Assembly: GCF_900114535.1 (NCBI RefSeq)
Contig: NZ_FOTK01000017.1
Coordinates: 62,001 to 126,000, forward strand
Reading direction: 5' to 3'
DNA from: Methylobacterium pseudosasicola
Lineage (GTDB): Bacteria; Pseudomonadota; Alphaproteobacteria; Rhizobiales; Beijerinckiaceae
Length of the DNA stretch: 64,000 nt
Within the stretch, counting starts at the first letter, position 1; each line of letters starts with the position of its first letter. Positions 33,523 through 43,608 of the stretch are shown here, piece by piece. Position numbers and translations under genes: made by a program. The notes below the pieces were generated by a model, which worked only from the letters and a program-made list of their open reading frames with translations, was not told where the DNA came from and did no database searches.

Positions 33523-34932
33523 TCAGGCCTCGGCAAGCACCACCGCCCGCGGTGGCGGCAGCTTGGCGCGCAGCTCCCGGGTCACCGCCGGCGAGGCCGC
33601 CACGGTGCCGAGATTGGCGTAGGTCTCGTGGTTCTTCTCGATCGCCGCGAGGTCGTAGAGGTAATTCACCATCAGCCCGTGCGACTGGGCCAGCCCCTTC
33701 TTCGAGGTATCGCCGAGGAAATTGATCCGGTCCAGCCGGGCGCCGTTGCCGAGATGGAACCGGGCCACCGGGTCGAGGGGGCGCCCGCGCTCGTTCTTGG
33801 CGCGCAGGAAATAGGCGGCCGCGGCCGGGATCAGTGCCTTGCGCACCGCCTCGGCTCGGGCCTTGTCGGCGTGCCAGTCCGGATCGTCCAGCGCCCGCAG
33901 GACCTCGACATCCTCGGGCAGCAGCCCTTGCGGGCTATCGGCCCGGCGCTCCCGGGCGAGCCAGGCGGCGAAGCCCGGCACCGGCGAGAGGGTCACGAAG
34001 GTCTTGAGCGAGGGCACTTCGCGGGTGAGGTCCTCCACCACCTGCTTGATCAGGAAATTGCCGAAGGTGACGCCAGCCAACCCCTTCTGGCAGTTGGAGA
34101 TCGAGTAAAAAATCGCCGTGGTCGCCGCCCGCGGTTGCAGCGGCTTGCGCTCGCGCGACAGGATCGGGGCGATGGCCGGCGCGACCTGATCGGTGAGCGC
34201 CACCTCCACGAAGATCAGCGGCTCGTCGGCGAGCGCCGGGTGGAAGAACGCGAAGCAGCGCCGGTCCGGCGGCTCGATCCGGGCGCGCAGGTCGTCCCAG
34301 CCGGTGATGGCATGCACCGCCTCGTACCGGATGATCTTCTCCAGGATATGGGCGGGCGTGGTCCAGTCGATGTGCCGCAGCACCAGGAAGCCCCGGTTGA
34401 ACCAGGAGGCGAACAGGTGCTCGAAATCGGAATCGAGGCTGTCGACCGCGTCGAGCACGGCGGCCTCTGCCTCGGCACCGGCACGCAGCGCCTTGCGCAG
34501 GTCGAACAGGTCCTCGCGCATCCGCACGAGGCTGAGCGTGCCGCCGCGGGCGAGGTTGAGGCGGCGGATCAACTCCTGGCTGCGCGGCTCGGCGGCCTCG
34601 TGCAGGGTGCCGAGACGGGCGCGGGTCGGGTCGGATCGGTAGGCGGCGATCGCCTCGTCGACAGCGGCGTGGTCCGCGTCGAAATCCAGCGCGATCGCCC
34701 GCAGGAAGGCGTGGCGCTCAGTCTGGCCGAAGCTGGCGTAGCGGTCGAGGATCAGCCGGGCCAGGGCCACCCCGGAGGCCTCGCCGCGCCGGGAGATCAG
34801 GTCCTCGCACAGCTTGACTAGCTCGCCCGCATTGGCCCGGCCGGCGATGTCGCCGCGGCCGATGCCGATCAGGTCGCGGCCGCGCTCGCTGATGGTCTGG
34901 AGCAGGTCGCCGAAGAAGGAGATCGCCGCCAT
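33523..34932 (-). CDS. Malonyl-CoA decarboxylase
   Basis: 469 residues from ATG 34932 (MAAISFFGDLL); an earlier in-frame start at 34974 is less likely. An N-terminal helical domain precedes the acetyltransferase-like catalytic domain, recognised by FAFFHPALADEPLIFVEVAL, TAIFYSISNCQKGLAGVTFGNFLIKQV and the FVTLSPVPGFAAWLA block typical of MCD. It converts malonyl-CoA to acetyl-CoA and CO2. With matB it gives malonate assimilation, or it trims malonyl-CoA levels. The 151-bp gap to matB contains no gene. Confidence 0.93.
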   Translation of the reverse strand: MAAISFFGDLLQTISERGRDLIGIGRGDIAGRANAGELVKLCEDLISRRGEASGVALARLILDRYASFGQTERHAFLRAIALDFDADHAAVDEAIAAYRSDPTRARLGTLHEAAEPRSQELIRRLNLARGGTLSLVRMREDLFDLRKALRAGAEAEAAVLDAVDSLDSDFEHLFASWFNRGFLVLRHIDWTTPAHILEKIIRYEAVHAITGWDDLRARIEPPDRRCFAFFHPALADEPLIFVEVALTDQVAPAIAPILSRERKPLQPRAATTAIFYSISNCQKGLAGVTFGNFLIKQVVEDLTREVPSLKTFVTLSPVPGFAAWLARERRADSPQGLLPEDVEVLRALDDPDWHADKARAEAVRKALIPAAAAYFLRAKNERGRPLDPVARFHLGNGARLDRINFLGDTSKKGLAQSHGLMVNYLYDLAAIEKNHETYANLGTVAASPAVTRELRAKLPPPRAVVLAEA

Positions 34933-35193
34933 GACCCTCGCACTGACCCCTGTCGGACCGGACCCGAAGCGCACCCGGACCCGTGACGCCGGCTCGTCGA
35001 TCGGAGGCGCGCGAAACCGTCGAACCGGGACGAGCCTGGCCTGTTCAGGCCGGTCGGCTCAGACCCCCGGTTCCGCCTACCATTCTACGGCGGCACGGGC
35101 GCGACGACCAGAGCTTGAGCGGTCGCGGAGCGCCCCAAACGTGCAGCCTGCGGGCTCGCGACGACGGTGATGTGACGGGCTGATCCCGTCCGG

Positions 35194-35385
35194 TCAGAGC
35201 CTTTCCGCCACGGTGGCGAGGTCGGCCAACTCCCGCCAGTCGCCGAGGCCGTGCTGGCGGGCGAAGCGGATCTCGGCGGCGCGGCGAGCGCGCTCCGGAT
35301 CGCGAGCCCGCATGATCGCGACGGACCCGATGGTGAAGGGCACCCCGAGGATCTCCTTGGCGAACTCGACGCGGTAGTTCGGCAT
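35194..35385 (-). CDS. Small conserved hypothetical protein
   Basis: 63 residues, basic. ATG 35385 is preceded by AGGGAG six bases upstream, a strong ribosome binding site that supports expression. The sequence (PNYRVEFAKEILGVPFTIGSV, then ARDPERARRAAEIRFARQHG) suggests a short beta strand plus a helix. There is no family I recognise and no membrane segment. Confidence 0.6.
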   Translation of the reverse strand: MPNYRVEFAKEILGVPFTIGSVAIMRARDPERARRAAEIRFARQHGLGDWRELADLATVAERL

Positions 35386-35677
35386 CCCGTACTCCCTGCT
35401 GCGGTGGTTCCGGACGTGCCCGCACGGAACGAACCCGGCCCCGAAACCGTATCCGGCTGACGAACCAGCGTGTTTAGGTTCGACGCCCGGGACGCGGACG
35501 GCCGGGACCGCGTCGATCGCATATGGTGCAGGACGTTGGCCGGTGAAGAGGCAGGGGGCGTGACCGAGGGCTGCAGCCGCGGCGCTTGCCGGAGGGCGTG
35601 CCCTGCCCGTATCGGTCTCGGCCCTCCCCTCCCGACACGGACCTCACCATGGCCCCCATGACGGCCCTGAAGCGGCG

Positions 35678-36880
35678 GTGCGCCTGCCCGCCCCCGATCC
35701 TGCCGTGACGACCATCCTCGACGCGAAGGCCCGGCTCGGCCTGACGCTGATCGCCGGCGGGGCGGTCGCCAACATCTATTACAACCAGCCGCTGCTCGGC
35801 CTGATCGTATCCGAATTCGGCGATGCCGCCGCCCTGTGGGTGCCGACCACGGCGCTCGTCGGCTACGGGCTCGGCATCATCGGACTCGTGCCCCTGGGCG
35901 ACGCCCTGCCCCGCCGCAGCCTGATCGTGTGGCAATGCCTCGGCCTCGCCGTGGCGCTGCTCGCCGTGGGCCTCGCCCCGAACCTCGCCTGCCTTGCGCT
36001 CGCCCACCTCGTCGTCGGCGTGCTCAGCTGCGCCGCGCAGCAGGCCGTGCCGTTCGCGGCCGAGCTCGCCCCCGATGCGAGCCGTGGGCGGATCGTCGGG
36101 CAGGTGATGACCGGGCTGCTCACCGGCATCCTGCTCGCCCGCACAGCGAGCGGGTTTTTGGGGGCGCATCTCGGCTGGCGGGCGGTGTTTCTGGCCGCCT
36201 CGCTCCTGGCGCTCGCCATGGCCGGCATCGCCCGGGCGACCCTGCCGCACACGCCCCAGACCCAGCGCCTGCGCTACCGCGCCCTGATGCTGTCGATCCT
36301 GCATCTCGCCCGGTCGCAGCCGGTGCTGCGCACCGCCAGCCTGTCGCAGGCGCTGCTGTTTGCCGCCTTCAACGCCTTCTGGGCGACCCTGGCGCTGCTG
36401 GTGGAGAACCCGCCCTTCGGGCTCTCCGCCGCCGGGGCAGGGCTGTTCGGGGTGATCGGCGTCTGCGGCGCCTTCGTGGCGCCGGTGTCGGGCCGGTTCA
36501 CCGACACGCGCGGCGCGAAGCCCGTGGTGCTCGGCGGCAGCCTGATGGTCGCCCTTTCGTTCCTGGTGCTCTGGGCCGGGGGGACGTGGTCGCTGGTGGC
36601 GGTCGGGATCGGGGTCCTGCTGATCGATATCGGCATGAACGGTGCGCTCATCGCCAACCAGACCCGGGCCTACGCCCTGGTCCCGGGGGCGCGGGGCCGG
36701 ATCAACACCGTGCTGTTCACGACCCTGTTCGTGTTCGGGGCGCTCGGCGCCTTCGCGGGCTCGCAGGCCTTCCTGGTGGTGGGCTGGCCGGGGGTCTGCG
36801 CGGTGGGGCTGGCCTTCTCGGCGCTGGCCGTGCTGGTGGCGGCCCGCGATCCGCACGGGCCCGCGACGCCGGCTACTTGA
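35678..36880 (+). CDS. MFS transporter
   Basis: About 400 residues with twelve predicted hydrophobic segments. The N-terminus GGAVANIYYNQPLLGLIVSEFG is typical of a DHA1-like MFS subgroup of putative exporters; PLGDALPRRSLIV fits the MFS loop 2-3 motif. Substrate unknown. The frame opens at GTG 35678; GTG 35705, immediately before the first charged residues, may be the true start. The stop overlaps the convergent end of cobC by eight bases (36873-36880). Confidence 0.85.
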   Translation: MRLPAPDPAVTTILDAKARLGLTLIAGGAVANIYYNQPLLGLIVSEFGDAAALWVPTTALVGYGLGIIGLVPLGDALPRRSLIVWQCLGLAVALLAVGLAPNLACLALAHLVVGVLSCAAQQAVPFAAELAPDASRGRIVGQVMTGLLTGILLARTASGFLGAHLGWRAVFLAASLLALAMAGIARATLPHTPQTQRLRYRALMLSILHLARSQPVLRTASLSQALLFAAFNAFWATLALLVENPPFGLSAAGAGLFGVIGVCGAFVAPVSGRFTDTRGAKPVVLGGSLMVALSFLVLWAGGTWSLVAVGIGVLLIDIGMNGALIANQTRAYALVPGARGRINTVLFTTLFVFGALGAFAGSQAFLVVGWPGVCAVGLAFSALAVLVAARDPHGPATPAT

Positions 36881-37889
36881 GCACGCGCGACAGGCGGCAC
36901 CACGCCGCCTTCCCGGCCGGCAGGCCGAAGCGCAGGCGCGCGGGCCGCTCGGGGAAGCGCCGGACCGCGATGCCGGCTTCCGCGAGCCGGCGGTACAGCC
37001 CCGCCCCGTCGGGGAAATCGGCGGTGCGGAACAGGCTGGTGCCGCCGACGAGGGTGCCGCCGCCGCGGGCGATCAGCCGGTCGAGGCGCGCCGCATCCGC
37101 CGCCCGGGCCCGGGCGGTCTCGGCCCGCCACACCGTGTCCGAGAGGGCGGTCCGGCCGATCGCCAGGGCCGGCCCCGACACCGCCCAGGGGCCGAGCGCC
37201 GTACGGATCCGGTCCGCCGTCCCGGGATCGGCGATCGCGAAGCCGAGGCGCAGGCCCGCGAGCCCGTAGGTCTTGCCGAAGGAGCGCAAAACCACGAGCC
37301 CCGCGGCCGCGTGCCGGCACAGGCTCGCCACCGGCTCCAGATCCGCAAAAGCCTCGTCGGCGACCAGCAGGCCGCCGCGGGCGCGCAGCGCTTCCGCCAG
37401 GGCGAGCCGCTCAACCAGCGGATGGGTCCGCCCATCCGGGTTGTTCGGATCGACCAGCACCGCCACGGCCGCGTCGCCGATCGCCGCGATCCCGTCGACC
37501 GGCGTCACCACGTGCCCGGCCCGCACCCAGGCGGCTTCGTGCTCGGCATAGGTCGGGCCGACCACCGCGACCCGGGTGGGAGCCACGAGCCGGGGCAGGG
37601 TCTCGATCAGGATCTGCGTGCCGGGGGCGGGGACGACATGCGCCGCATCGGGCGCGCCGTAGGCCGAAGCGGCCGCCGCCCGCAGGGCCTCGACCTCGGC
37701 GGCGGCGGGCAACCGCGTCCAGGCGCTGGCCTCCACCGGCGGCACGGGATACGGGACCGGATTGATCCCCGTCGAAAGGTCGAGCCAGGGCTCCGGCGCG
37801 TCCGGAAAGGCGTGTCGGAGGCTTCCGAGATCGCCGCCATGGGGGATGGGACCCGGCTTCGGAGCGGAATTCCAGAAACGATGGTCCAT
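36873..37889 (-). CDS. cobC: Threonine-phosphate decarboxylase (CobC, PLP-dependent)
   Basis: 338 residues, fold type I aminotransferase. Blocks seen: HGGDLGSLRHAFPDAPEPWLDLSTGINP (the CobC/CobD-type start), VVGPTYAEHEAAW, VDPNNPDGR, VADEAFADLEP and the PLP-lysine motif VLRSFGKTYGLAGLRLGF. It makes (R)-1-amino-2-propanol phosphate for the lower loop of cobalamin. The start at 37889 yields the family N-terminus. Its start codon overlaps that of the divergent cobD: the nine bases 37881-37889 (atggtccat) read as a start on both strands. Confidence 0.9.
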   Translation of the reverse strand: MDHRFWNSAPKPGPIPHGGDLGSLRHAFPDAPEPWLDLSTGINPVPYPVPPVEASAWTRLPAAAEVEALRAAAASAYGAPDAAHVVPAPGTQILIETLPRLVAPTRVAVVGPTYAEHEAAWVRAGHVVTPVDGIAAIGDAAVAVLVDPNNPDGRTHPLVERLALAEALRARGGLLVADEAFADLEPVASLCRHAAAGLVVLRSFGKTYGLAGLRLGFAIADPGTADRIRTALGPWAVSGPALAIGRTALSDTVWRAETARARAADAARLDRLIARGGGTLVGGTSLFRTADFPDGAGLYRRLAEAGIAVRRFPERPARLRFGLPAGKAAWCRLSRVLK

Positions 37890-38864
37890 CCGCCCGACAC
37901 GCTTGCCATCCTCGCCCTCGCCCTCGGGATCGAGGCGGCGTCCGGCTACCCGGACGCGCTCTACAAGGCCATCGGCCACCCTGTCACCTGGATCGGCCGG
38001 CTGATTTCCTGGCTGGAGCGCGGTCTGAACCGCGGCTCCGAAGGGCGGCGTCGGGTCGCCGGCTGCGTCGCCCTGGCGCTCCTGCTCGCCGCCACCGGGC
38101 TGCCGGCCTGGGCGCTCACCGGGCTGGCAGAATGGTTCGGCCCCCTCCCCGCCCTCCTGCTCCTCGGCCTGCTCTGCGCGAGCCTGCCGGCGCAGCGCAG
38201 CCTGAACGACCATGTCGCGGCGGTAGAAACCGCCCTGCGCGACGGCGGCCTGGAGGCCGGGCGCCGGGCCGTGTCGATGATCGTCGGGCGCGACCCCGAG
38301 ACCCTCGACGCGGCAGCGGTGTGCCGCGCCGCGATCGAGAGCCTGGCGGAGAATTTTTCGGACGGGATCGTGGCGCCGTCCTTCTGGATCGGCTGTCTCG
38401 GCCTGCCGGGCGGTGCCCTCTACAAGGCGATCAACACCGCCGACAGCATGATCGGCCACCGCACGCCGCGCTACGCCGCCTTCGGCTGGGCGGCGGCCCG
38501 GTTGGACGATGTGGTGAACCTGCCGGCCTCGCGGCTCGCCGGCCTGCTGATCGTCGGGGCGGCGCTCTTGCGCGGCGCCGATGCGCGCGGCGCGCTCCGG
38601 GCGATGGCCCGCGATGCCGGCCGCCACCGCTCGCCCAATGCCGGCTGGCCCGAGGCCGCCATGGCCGGGGCGCTCGGCCTGCGGCTCGCGGGCCCGCGGG
38701 TCTATGGCGGCACCCGCGTCCCCGACGCCCATATGGGCGACGGCCGGGCCGAGGCCACGGCCGACGACATCGCCCGGGCGCTGACCCTCTACCGCACCGC
38801 CTGCCTGATCCAGGGGGGGCTCGTCCTGGCGCTGCTCGCGCTCTGGCTGGTGGTGATGGGCTGA
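37881..38864 (+). CDS. cobD: Adenosylcobinamide-phosphate synthase (CobD/CbiB)
   Basis: 327 residues, integral membrane. Family blocks are GYPDALYKAIGHPVTWIGRLISWLE, SLNDHVAAVETALRDG, AAIESLAENFSDGIVAPSFW, GGALYKAINTADSMIGH and DDVVNLPASRLAGLLI. It condenses adenosylcobyric acid with aminopropanol phosphate, using the CobC product made next door. Several transmembrane helices are evident. ATG 37881 is the only sensible start; no strong ribosome binding site is visible, since that stretch lies within the divergent cobC start region. Confidence 0.93.
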   Translation: MVHPPDTLAILALALGIEAASGYPDALYKAIGHPVTWIGRLISWLERGLNRGSEGRRRVAGCVALALLLAATGLPAWALTGLAEWFGPLPALLLLGLLCASLPAQRSLNDHVAAVETALRDGGLEAGRRAVSMIVGRDPETLDAAAVCRAAIESLAENFSDGIVAPSFWIGCLGLPGGALYKAINTADSMIGHRTPRYAAFGWAAARLDDVVNLPASRLAGLLIVGAALLRGADARGALRAMARDAGRHRSPNAGWPEAAMAGALGLRLAGPRVYGGTRVPDAHMGDGRAEATADDIARALTLYRTACLIQGGLVLALLALWLVVMG

Positions 38865-38914
38865 CCCAATGGCACGGCCTGCGCTACGGTCGCCCGAGGG
38901 ACGGGGAGAAGCCG

Positions 38915-39829
38915 ATGCGCGCGGTGTTCGTCGATGCCAGCGAGACCCTGGCGGCCGTGGCGCGGCGCCTACTGCGGCTGGACGATCCGCCCTTCGCGAT
39001 CAACCTCCAGCCCGACATCACCCCGCAGGACCTGCCCGGCCTGCTCGCCGGGGCGGAGATCGCGGTGATCGACCACACCGCCCTCCCCGTCGACGTGGCC
39101 CGCGCCTGCGCGGACCTGCGCCACGTGGTGTTCCTCGGCACCGGCGCCCGCAGCTACATGGACCCGGAGGCGCTCCAGGCCGAGCTCGGCATCACGGTCC
39201 ACACGATCAAGGGCTACGGCGATACCGCGGTGGCGGAATGCGCCTTCGCGCTGCTCTGGGCCGCCGCCCGGGGCCTGCCCGAGATGGACCGGGCGATGCG
39301 GGCGGGGCGCTGGCTGCGCACCGAGGCGATCCAGCTCACCGGCAAGACCGTCGGGCTCATCGGCTTCGGCGGGATCGCGGCCGAGATGGCGCGGCTCTGC
39401 CGCGGCGCCGGCCTGCGGGTGCTGGCCTGGAACCGGACCCCGAAAACGCATCCGGGAGTCGACTTCGTCCCGCTCGATCAGCTGCTGGCCGAGAGCGACG
39501 TGGTCTCGCTCCACCTGCTCCTGACCGACGAGACAAGCGGCTTCCTGTCGGCCGCGCGCATCGCCGCCCTGAAGCCCGGCGCGATCCTGATCAACACCGC
39601 CCGGGGGGCGCTGATCGACGAAACCGCCCTGGTCGAGGCCCTGCGCGACGGGCGGATCGCCCGGGCCGGGCTCGACGTGTTCACGGTCGAGCCGCTGCCC
39701 GCCGACCACCCGCTCGCGTCCCTGCCGAACGTCGCCTTGTCGGCGCATTCGGCCTTCCGCACGCCGGAGGCCATCGACAACCTGATCGGCGCCGCCCTCG
39801 ATCATTGCCGGCGGATCGCCGCCGGCTGA
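38915..39829 (+). CDS. D-isomer-specific 2-hydroxyacid dehydrogenase
   Basis: 304 residues from ATG 38915, with GGGGAG six bases upstream. The Rossmann motif TVGLIGFGGIAAEMARL begins near residue 145. The catalytic Arg is in LINTARGALIDETAL, the Glu in GLDVFTVEPLPADHPL and the His in VALSAHSAFRTPEAIDN. It would reduce a 2-keto acid or oxidise a D-2-hydroxy acid with NAD(P). Phosphoglycerate, glyoxylate or hydroxypyruvate are possible substrates and cannot be told apart from sequence. It follows cobD by 50 bp and may share its transcript. Confidence 0.88.
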   Translation: MRAVFVDASETLAAVARRLLRLDDPPFAINLQPDITPQDLPGLLAGAEIAVIDHTALPVDVARACADLRHVVFLGTGARSYMDPEALQAELGITVHTIKGYGDTAVAECAFALLWAAARGLPEMDRAMRAGRWLRTEAIQLTGKTVGLIGFGGIAAEMARLCRGAGLRVLAWNRTPKTHPGVDFVPLDQLLAESDVVSLHLLLTDETSGFLSAARIAALKPGAILINTARGALIDETALVEALRDGRIARAGLDVFTVEPLPADHPLASLPNVALSAHSAFRTPEAIDNLIGAALDHCRRIAAG

Positions 39830-39833
39830 GGGA

Positions 39834-40010
39834 TCAGTGTTCCGTACCTGGCATGTTCGCCCGCGGTGCGCCGCCATGGTCGCGGATCACGTTGGACCGT
39901 TCCGGGGAACCCTTGGCGTCGGCGACCTGCTTCCGGGCCGCGGCGGCCAGGAACCAGACGCCGCCCAGAGTCCCCAGGGCGAGAATCAGAAGCGGTATTC
40001 CTTCGCTCAT
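39834..40010 (-). CDS. Small single-pass membrane protein
   Basis: 58 residues. The ATG at 40010 follows GAGGAGGG with seven bases of spacing, one of the best ribosome binding sites in the window. The hydrophobic segment IPLLILALGTLGGVWFLAAAA covers residues ~4-24, followed by a basic tail. Function unknown. Confidence 0.62.
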   Translation of the reverse strand: MSEGIPLLILALGTLGGVWFLAAAARKQVADAKGSPERSNVIRDHGGAPRANMPGTEH

Positions 40011-40111
40011 CGCGGTGCCCTCCTCGATGATGGTCCGTAGGGGCACGGATTTGCATCATCCTGCCGGATATACCGGCGTCAGGCACGATAACGCACGATG
40101 CGGTCCGATGT

Positions 40112-41461
40112 TCAGGCGGTGCGGGCTGCCCGCGGCGCCGTCTCGCGCCGGGCCGCGTCCCGCCGCAGGGCGGAGAGCACGATGAACATCAGGCCGGCGC
40201 CGATCGCCAGGCAGGCGGACAGGAACAGCATCGGCACGAGGTCGCTCTGGGTCTGGTCGCGGATGAACGGGACCATGTTCTGCGCGACGAAGCCGCCGAG
40301 ATTGCCCACTGAGTTGATCGCCGCGATCCCGGCCGCCGCCGTGGCGCCGCGCAGGAAGGTGGCGGGCATCGACCAGAAGACCGGCTGGGCGGAGAAGGTC
40401 CCGGCGGCCGCCACGCACAGGCAGGCGAACTTCACCGCATTGCCCGGCAGGATGACGCTGAGCGCGAGCCCGGCCGCCCCGACCAGGGCCGGCCCGACCA
40501 CGTGCCAGGTCAGGGCGTTGCCCTGGGCGCCGGTGCGAGCGGCGTGGCGGGGGACCCACCAGAGTGCGACGGCGGTGGCGGCCCACGGGATGATGTTGAG
40601 GAAGCCGTTGGTCAGGTTCGAGACGCCGAACCCCTTGACCACCGTGGGCAGCCAGTAGCCCAGGCCGTAGGCGGCTAGCGGCAGCGAGACGTAGACCCCG
40701 GCCAGCATCAGCACGCGCTTGTCGAGGAGCGCCGCGAACGGATTGCCGTGATCCACGTGGCTCCCGCCCTCGCGCTCGGCCCGGAGCGTGCGCGCGAGCC
40801 AGTCGCGCTGGTCCTGGGAGAGCCAGGGCGCCGTCTCGGGACCGTTCGGCAGGATCAACAGCACGATTGCGGTCATCACGATCGCCGGCGCCCCCGTGGC
40901 CAGGAACACCCATTGCCAACCGGCCAGCCCCAGAATCCCGTCGAGGCCGAGCAGCGCCCCGCCGATCGCCGCGCCGACCGCGTTGGCCACCGCGCTGGCG
41001 ATCATGAACCAGCCGATCATCCGGGCTCGGTGTGCCTGCGGGAACCAGAGCGTGAGGGCGAACAGCACGCCGGGGAAGAAGCCGGCCTCCGCGGCGCCGA
41101 GCAGGAAGCGCAGCACATAGAACATCGCGGCGTTCTGGGTGAAGCCGAGCAGGATCGTGACGATGCCCCAGGTGAACATGATCCGGGCGAACCAGATCCG
41201 GGCGCCGACCCGCTCCAGGAAGACGTTGGCCGGCACCTCGAACAGGAAGTAGCCGAGGAAGAACAGCGACGCGCCGAGCCCGTAGGCGGTCTCGCTGAGG
41301 CCCAGGCTGCCGACCATGTCCAGCTTGGCGTAGGACACGTTCTGCCGGTCGATATAGGCGATCAGGTAGAGCAGGCCGAGCAGCGGCATCAGCCGCAGGG
41401 TCACCGTCCGGACGGTGCTCTCGGCAAACTCCTCGCCGACCGGGGGCTGCGTGGGGGGCAT
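40112..41461 (-). CDS. MFS transporter, anion:cation symporter (ACS) type
   Basis: 449 residues, twelve membrane segments. Motifs are typical of the ACS group (tartrate, phthalate and sugar-acid carriers): YLIAYIDRQNVSYAKLDM, FFLGYFLFEVPANVFLERVGARIWFARIM and RFLLGAAEAGFFPGVLFALTLWFP. The start at 41461 has AGAGGA seven bases upstream. It probably imports an organic anion; the substrate is unknown. It lies between cobQ and the small membrane gene, with no evident link to cobalamin synthesis. Confidence 0.88.
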   Translation of the reverse strand: MPPTQPPVGEEFAESTVRTVTLRLMPLLGLLYLIAYIDRQNVSYAKLDMVGSLGLSETAYGLGASLFFLGYFLFEVPANVFLERVGARIWFARIMFTWGIVTILLGFTQNAAMFYVLRFLLGAAEAGFFPGVLFALTLWFPQAHRARMIGWFMIASAVANAVGAAIGGALLGLDGILGLAGWQWVFLATGAPAIVMTAIVLLILPNGPETAPWLSQDQRDWLARTLRAEREGGSHVDHGNPFAALLDKRVLMLAGVYVSLPLAAYGLGYWLPTVVKGFGVSNLTNGFLNIIPWAATAVALWWVPRHAARTGAQGNALTWHVVGPALVGAAGLALSVILPGNAVKFACLCVAAAGTFSAQPVFWSMPATFLRGATAAAGIAAINSVGNLGGFVAQNMVPFIRDQTQSDLVPMLFLSACLAIGAGLMFIVLSALRRDAARRETAPRAARTA

Positions 41462-41539
41462 ATGGCGTTCCTCTGGGCCCTGCGGCCCTTCATGGCGAGG
41501 GCCGGCATTACACAGAGTAATCCCTGGCCCGGCCCTCGC

Positions 41540-42982
41540 CTACCGGGCAAGCGCCAGGAGCCGGTCGCAGTCGACATGGGCCGCGATGTGTCGCGCGAGG
41601 CCGTCGAGGGCCGCCTCGACCCCCGCCTCGTAGCCCGCCCCCTCCGAGACCGTGCCGAGACGGGCGAGCCAGGCCGCGCGCTGGGCATCGTGCGCGAACA
41701 GGCCGTGCACGTAGGTCCCGGCCACAAGCCCGTCCGCCGAGACCGCCCCGTCGGCGCGTCCGTCGGCGAGCCGCAGCAGCGGCCGGGCCGCGTCGGGGCC
41801 GTGGGTGGCGCCGATATGCATCTCGTAGCCCGAGAACGGCACCGCATCGGGCAGGCTCGTGCCGGTCACGGCGGCCAGCCGCTTGTCCGGACTCATCACG
41901 GTCTCGACGTCGAGGAGCCCGAGGCCCGGCACCGTGCGGGGCGCCCCCTCGATCCCGTGCGGATCGGCGAGGCTGCGGCCGAGCATCTGGTAGCCGCCGC
42001 ACAGGCCGAGCACCCGCCCGCCCCGCCGGACATGGGCGCGCAGGTCGATGTCCCAGCCCTCGGCCCGGAAGACGTCCAGGTCGTCGATCGTGGTCTTGGA
42101 GCCCGGCAGCAGCACCAGGGCGGCCTCTGCGGGGATCGGCGTTCCGGGGCGCACCAGCACCACCGACACGCCGGGCTCCGCCCGGAGCGGGTCGAGATCG
42201 TCGAAATTGGCGATCCGCGGCAGCACCGGCACCGCCACCGTGACGGTCCCGGCCGGGCGCGGCCCGGAGCCCGCGAGCCCGAGCACGTCCTCGGCCGGCA
42301 GGCGCGCGGCCTCGGGGAAGTGCGGCACCAGGCCCAGCGGCGCCCAGCCGGTCCGCTCGGCGATCAACCGCATGCCGTCGGCGAACAGGCTCGGATCGCC
42401 CCGGAAGCGGTTGACGATGAAGCCGGCGATCATCGCGGCGTCGGCGGGCTCGATCACAGCCTTGGTGCCGACGAGGCTCGCGATCACCCCGCCCCGGTCG
42501 ATATCGCCGACCAGCACCACCGGCGTGTCGGTGGCCCGGGCAAAGCCCATATTGGCGATGTCGCCGGCCCGGAGATTCACCTCGGAGGCCGAGCCCGCGC
42601 CCTCGACCAGCACCAGGTCGGACTCCGCGGCCAAGCGCGAAAAACTCTCCAGGACGGCGGGCATCAGCCGGGGTTTCCAGGCCTGGTAGTCGCGGGCCTT
42701 CACGGTGGCGACCATCCGGCCCTGAACCACCACCTGGGAGCCGATTTCGCTCTGGGGCTTGAGCAGCACCGGGTTCATGTGGACGGAGGGCGCCACCCGG
42801 GCGGCCCGAGCCTGGAGCGCCTGGGCGCGGCCGATCTCGCCGCCATCCGGGGTGACGGCGGCGTTGTTCGACATGTTCTGCGGCTTGAACGGGCGCACCG
42901 CCAAGCCCCGGTCGGTGAAGGCGCGCGCCAGTCCCGCCACGAGCAGCGACTTGCCGACATCGGAGCCGGTGCCCTGGATCAT
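41540..42982 (-). CDS. cobQ: Cobyric acid synthase
   Basis: 480 residues. The N-terminal P-loop-like ATP site is [22 protein letters not shown]; further blocks are [39 protein letters not shown] and [19 protein letters not shown]. The C-terminal glutamine amidotransferase domain has the Cys in [12 protein letters not shown]. CobQ adds four amide groups to adenosylcobyrinic acid diamide. The ATG at 42982 is the first standard start after the cobO stop and has AAGG five bases upstream. It is the last gene of cobU-cobO-cobQ. Confidence 0.95.
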   Translation of the reverse strand: MIQGTGSDVGKSLLVAGLARAFTDRGLAVRPFKPQNMSNNAAVTPDGGEIGRAQALQARAARVAPSVHMNPVLLKPQSEIGSQVVVQGRMVATVKARDYQAWKPRLMPAVLESFSRLAAESDLVLVEGAGSASEVNLRAGDIANMGFARATDTPVVLVGDIDRGGVIASLVGTKAVIEPADAAMIAGFIVNRFRGDPSLFADGMRLIAERTGWAPLGLVPHFPEAARLPAEDVLGLAGSGPRPAGTVTVAVPVLPRIANFDDLDPLRAEPGVSVVLVRPGTPIPAEAALVLLPGSKTTIDDLDVFRAEGWDIDLRAHVRRGGRVLGLCGGYQMLGRSLADPHGIEGAPRTVPGLGLLDVETVMSPDKRLAAVTGTSLPDAVPFSGYEMHIGATHGPDAARPLLRLADGRADGAVSADGLVAGTYVHGLFAHDAQRAAWLARLGTVSEGAGYEAGVEAALDGLARHIAAHVDCDRLLALAR

Positions 42983-43005
42983 CAGGGCCTTCTTGCGTGG
43001 GGGGG

Positions 43006-43608
43006 TCAGAACTCGATCCCCTCCTGGGCCTTCACGCCGGCCGAGAAGTGGTGCTTCACGCTGCCCATCTCGGTGACGAGGTCGGCGGCCTCGATCAGGG
43101 CCGGCTTGGCGTTGCGGCCGGTGACGACCACGTGCAGATCCGGCCGGCGCGCCTGCAGCGCGGCGACCACAGCGTCGAGGTCGAGATAATCGTAGCGCAG
43201 CGCGATGTTGAGCTCGTCGAGGACGAGCAGGCGGATCGTGGGATCGGCCATCAGGCTCTCGGCCACGGCCCAGGCGTGGCGGCAGGCGGCGATGTCCCGG
43301 GCCTTGTCCTGGGTCTCCCAGGTGAACCCCTCCCCCAGGGTGTGCCAAGCGACCCGGTCGCCGAACACCCCGACCGCGTGGCGCTCGCCGGTATCCCAGC
43401 CGCCCTTGATGAACTGCACCATGCCGACCCGCCAGCCGCGGCCGAGCGCCCGCAGCATCAGCCCCAGCGCCGCCGTGCTCTTGCCCTTGCCGGGGCCGGT
43501 ATGGACCAGGAGCAGGCCCTTCTCGAGGGTCTTTTCCGCCACCTCGGCGTCCTGCACGGCCTTGCGCTTCTCCATCTTCTCGCGGTGGCGGGTCGCGTCG
43601 TCGCTCAT
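43006..43608 (-). CDS. cobO: Cob(I)alamin/corrinoid adenosyltransferase
   Basis: 200 residues, the CobA/CobO/BtuR type. The P-loop reads [37 protein letters not shown] and [16 protein letters not shown] follow, with [20 protein letters not shown] near the end, all typical of the family. It adds the 5'-deoxyadenosyl ligand from ATP to the corrinoid cobalt. Its ATG overlaps the cobU stop by four bases (ATGA, 43605-43608), so it is translationally coupled to cobU. Confidence 0.96.
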   Translation of the reverse strand: MSDDATRHREKMEKRKAVQDAEVAEKTLEKGLLLVHTGPGKGKSTAALGLMLRALGRGWRVGMVQFIKGGWDTGERHAVGVFGDRVAWHTLGEGFTWETQDKARDIAACRHAWAVAESLMADPTIRLLVLDELNIALRYDYLDLDAVVAALQARRPDLHVVVTGRNAKPALIEAADLVTEMGSVKHHFSAGVKAQEGIEF

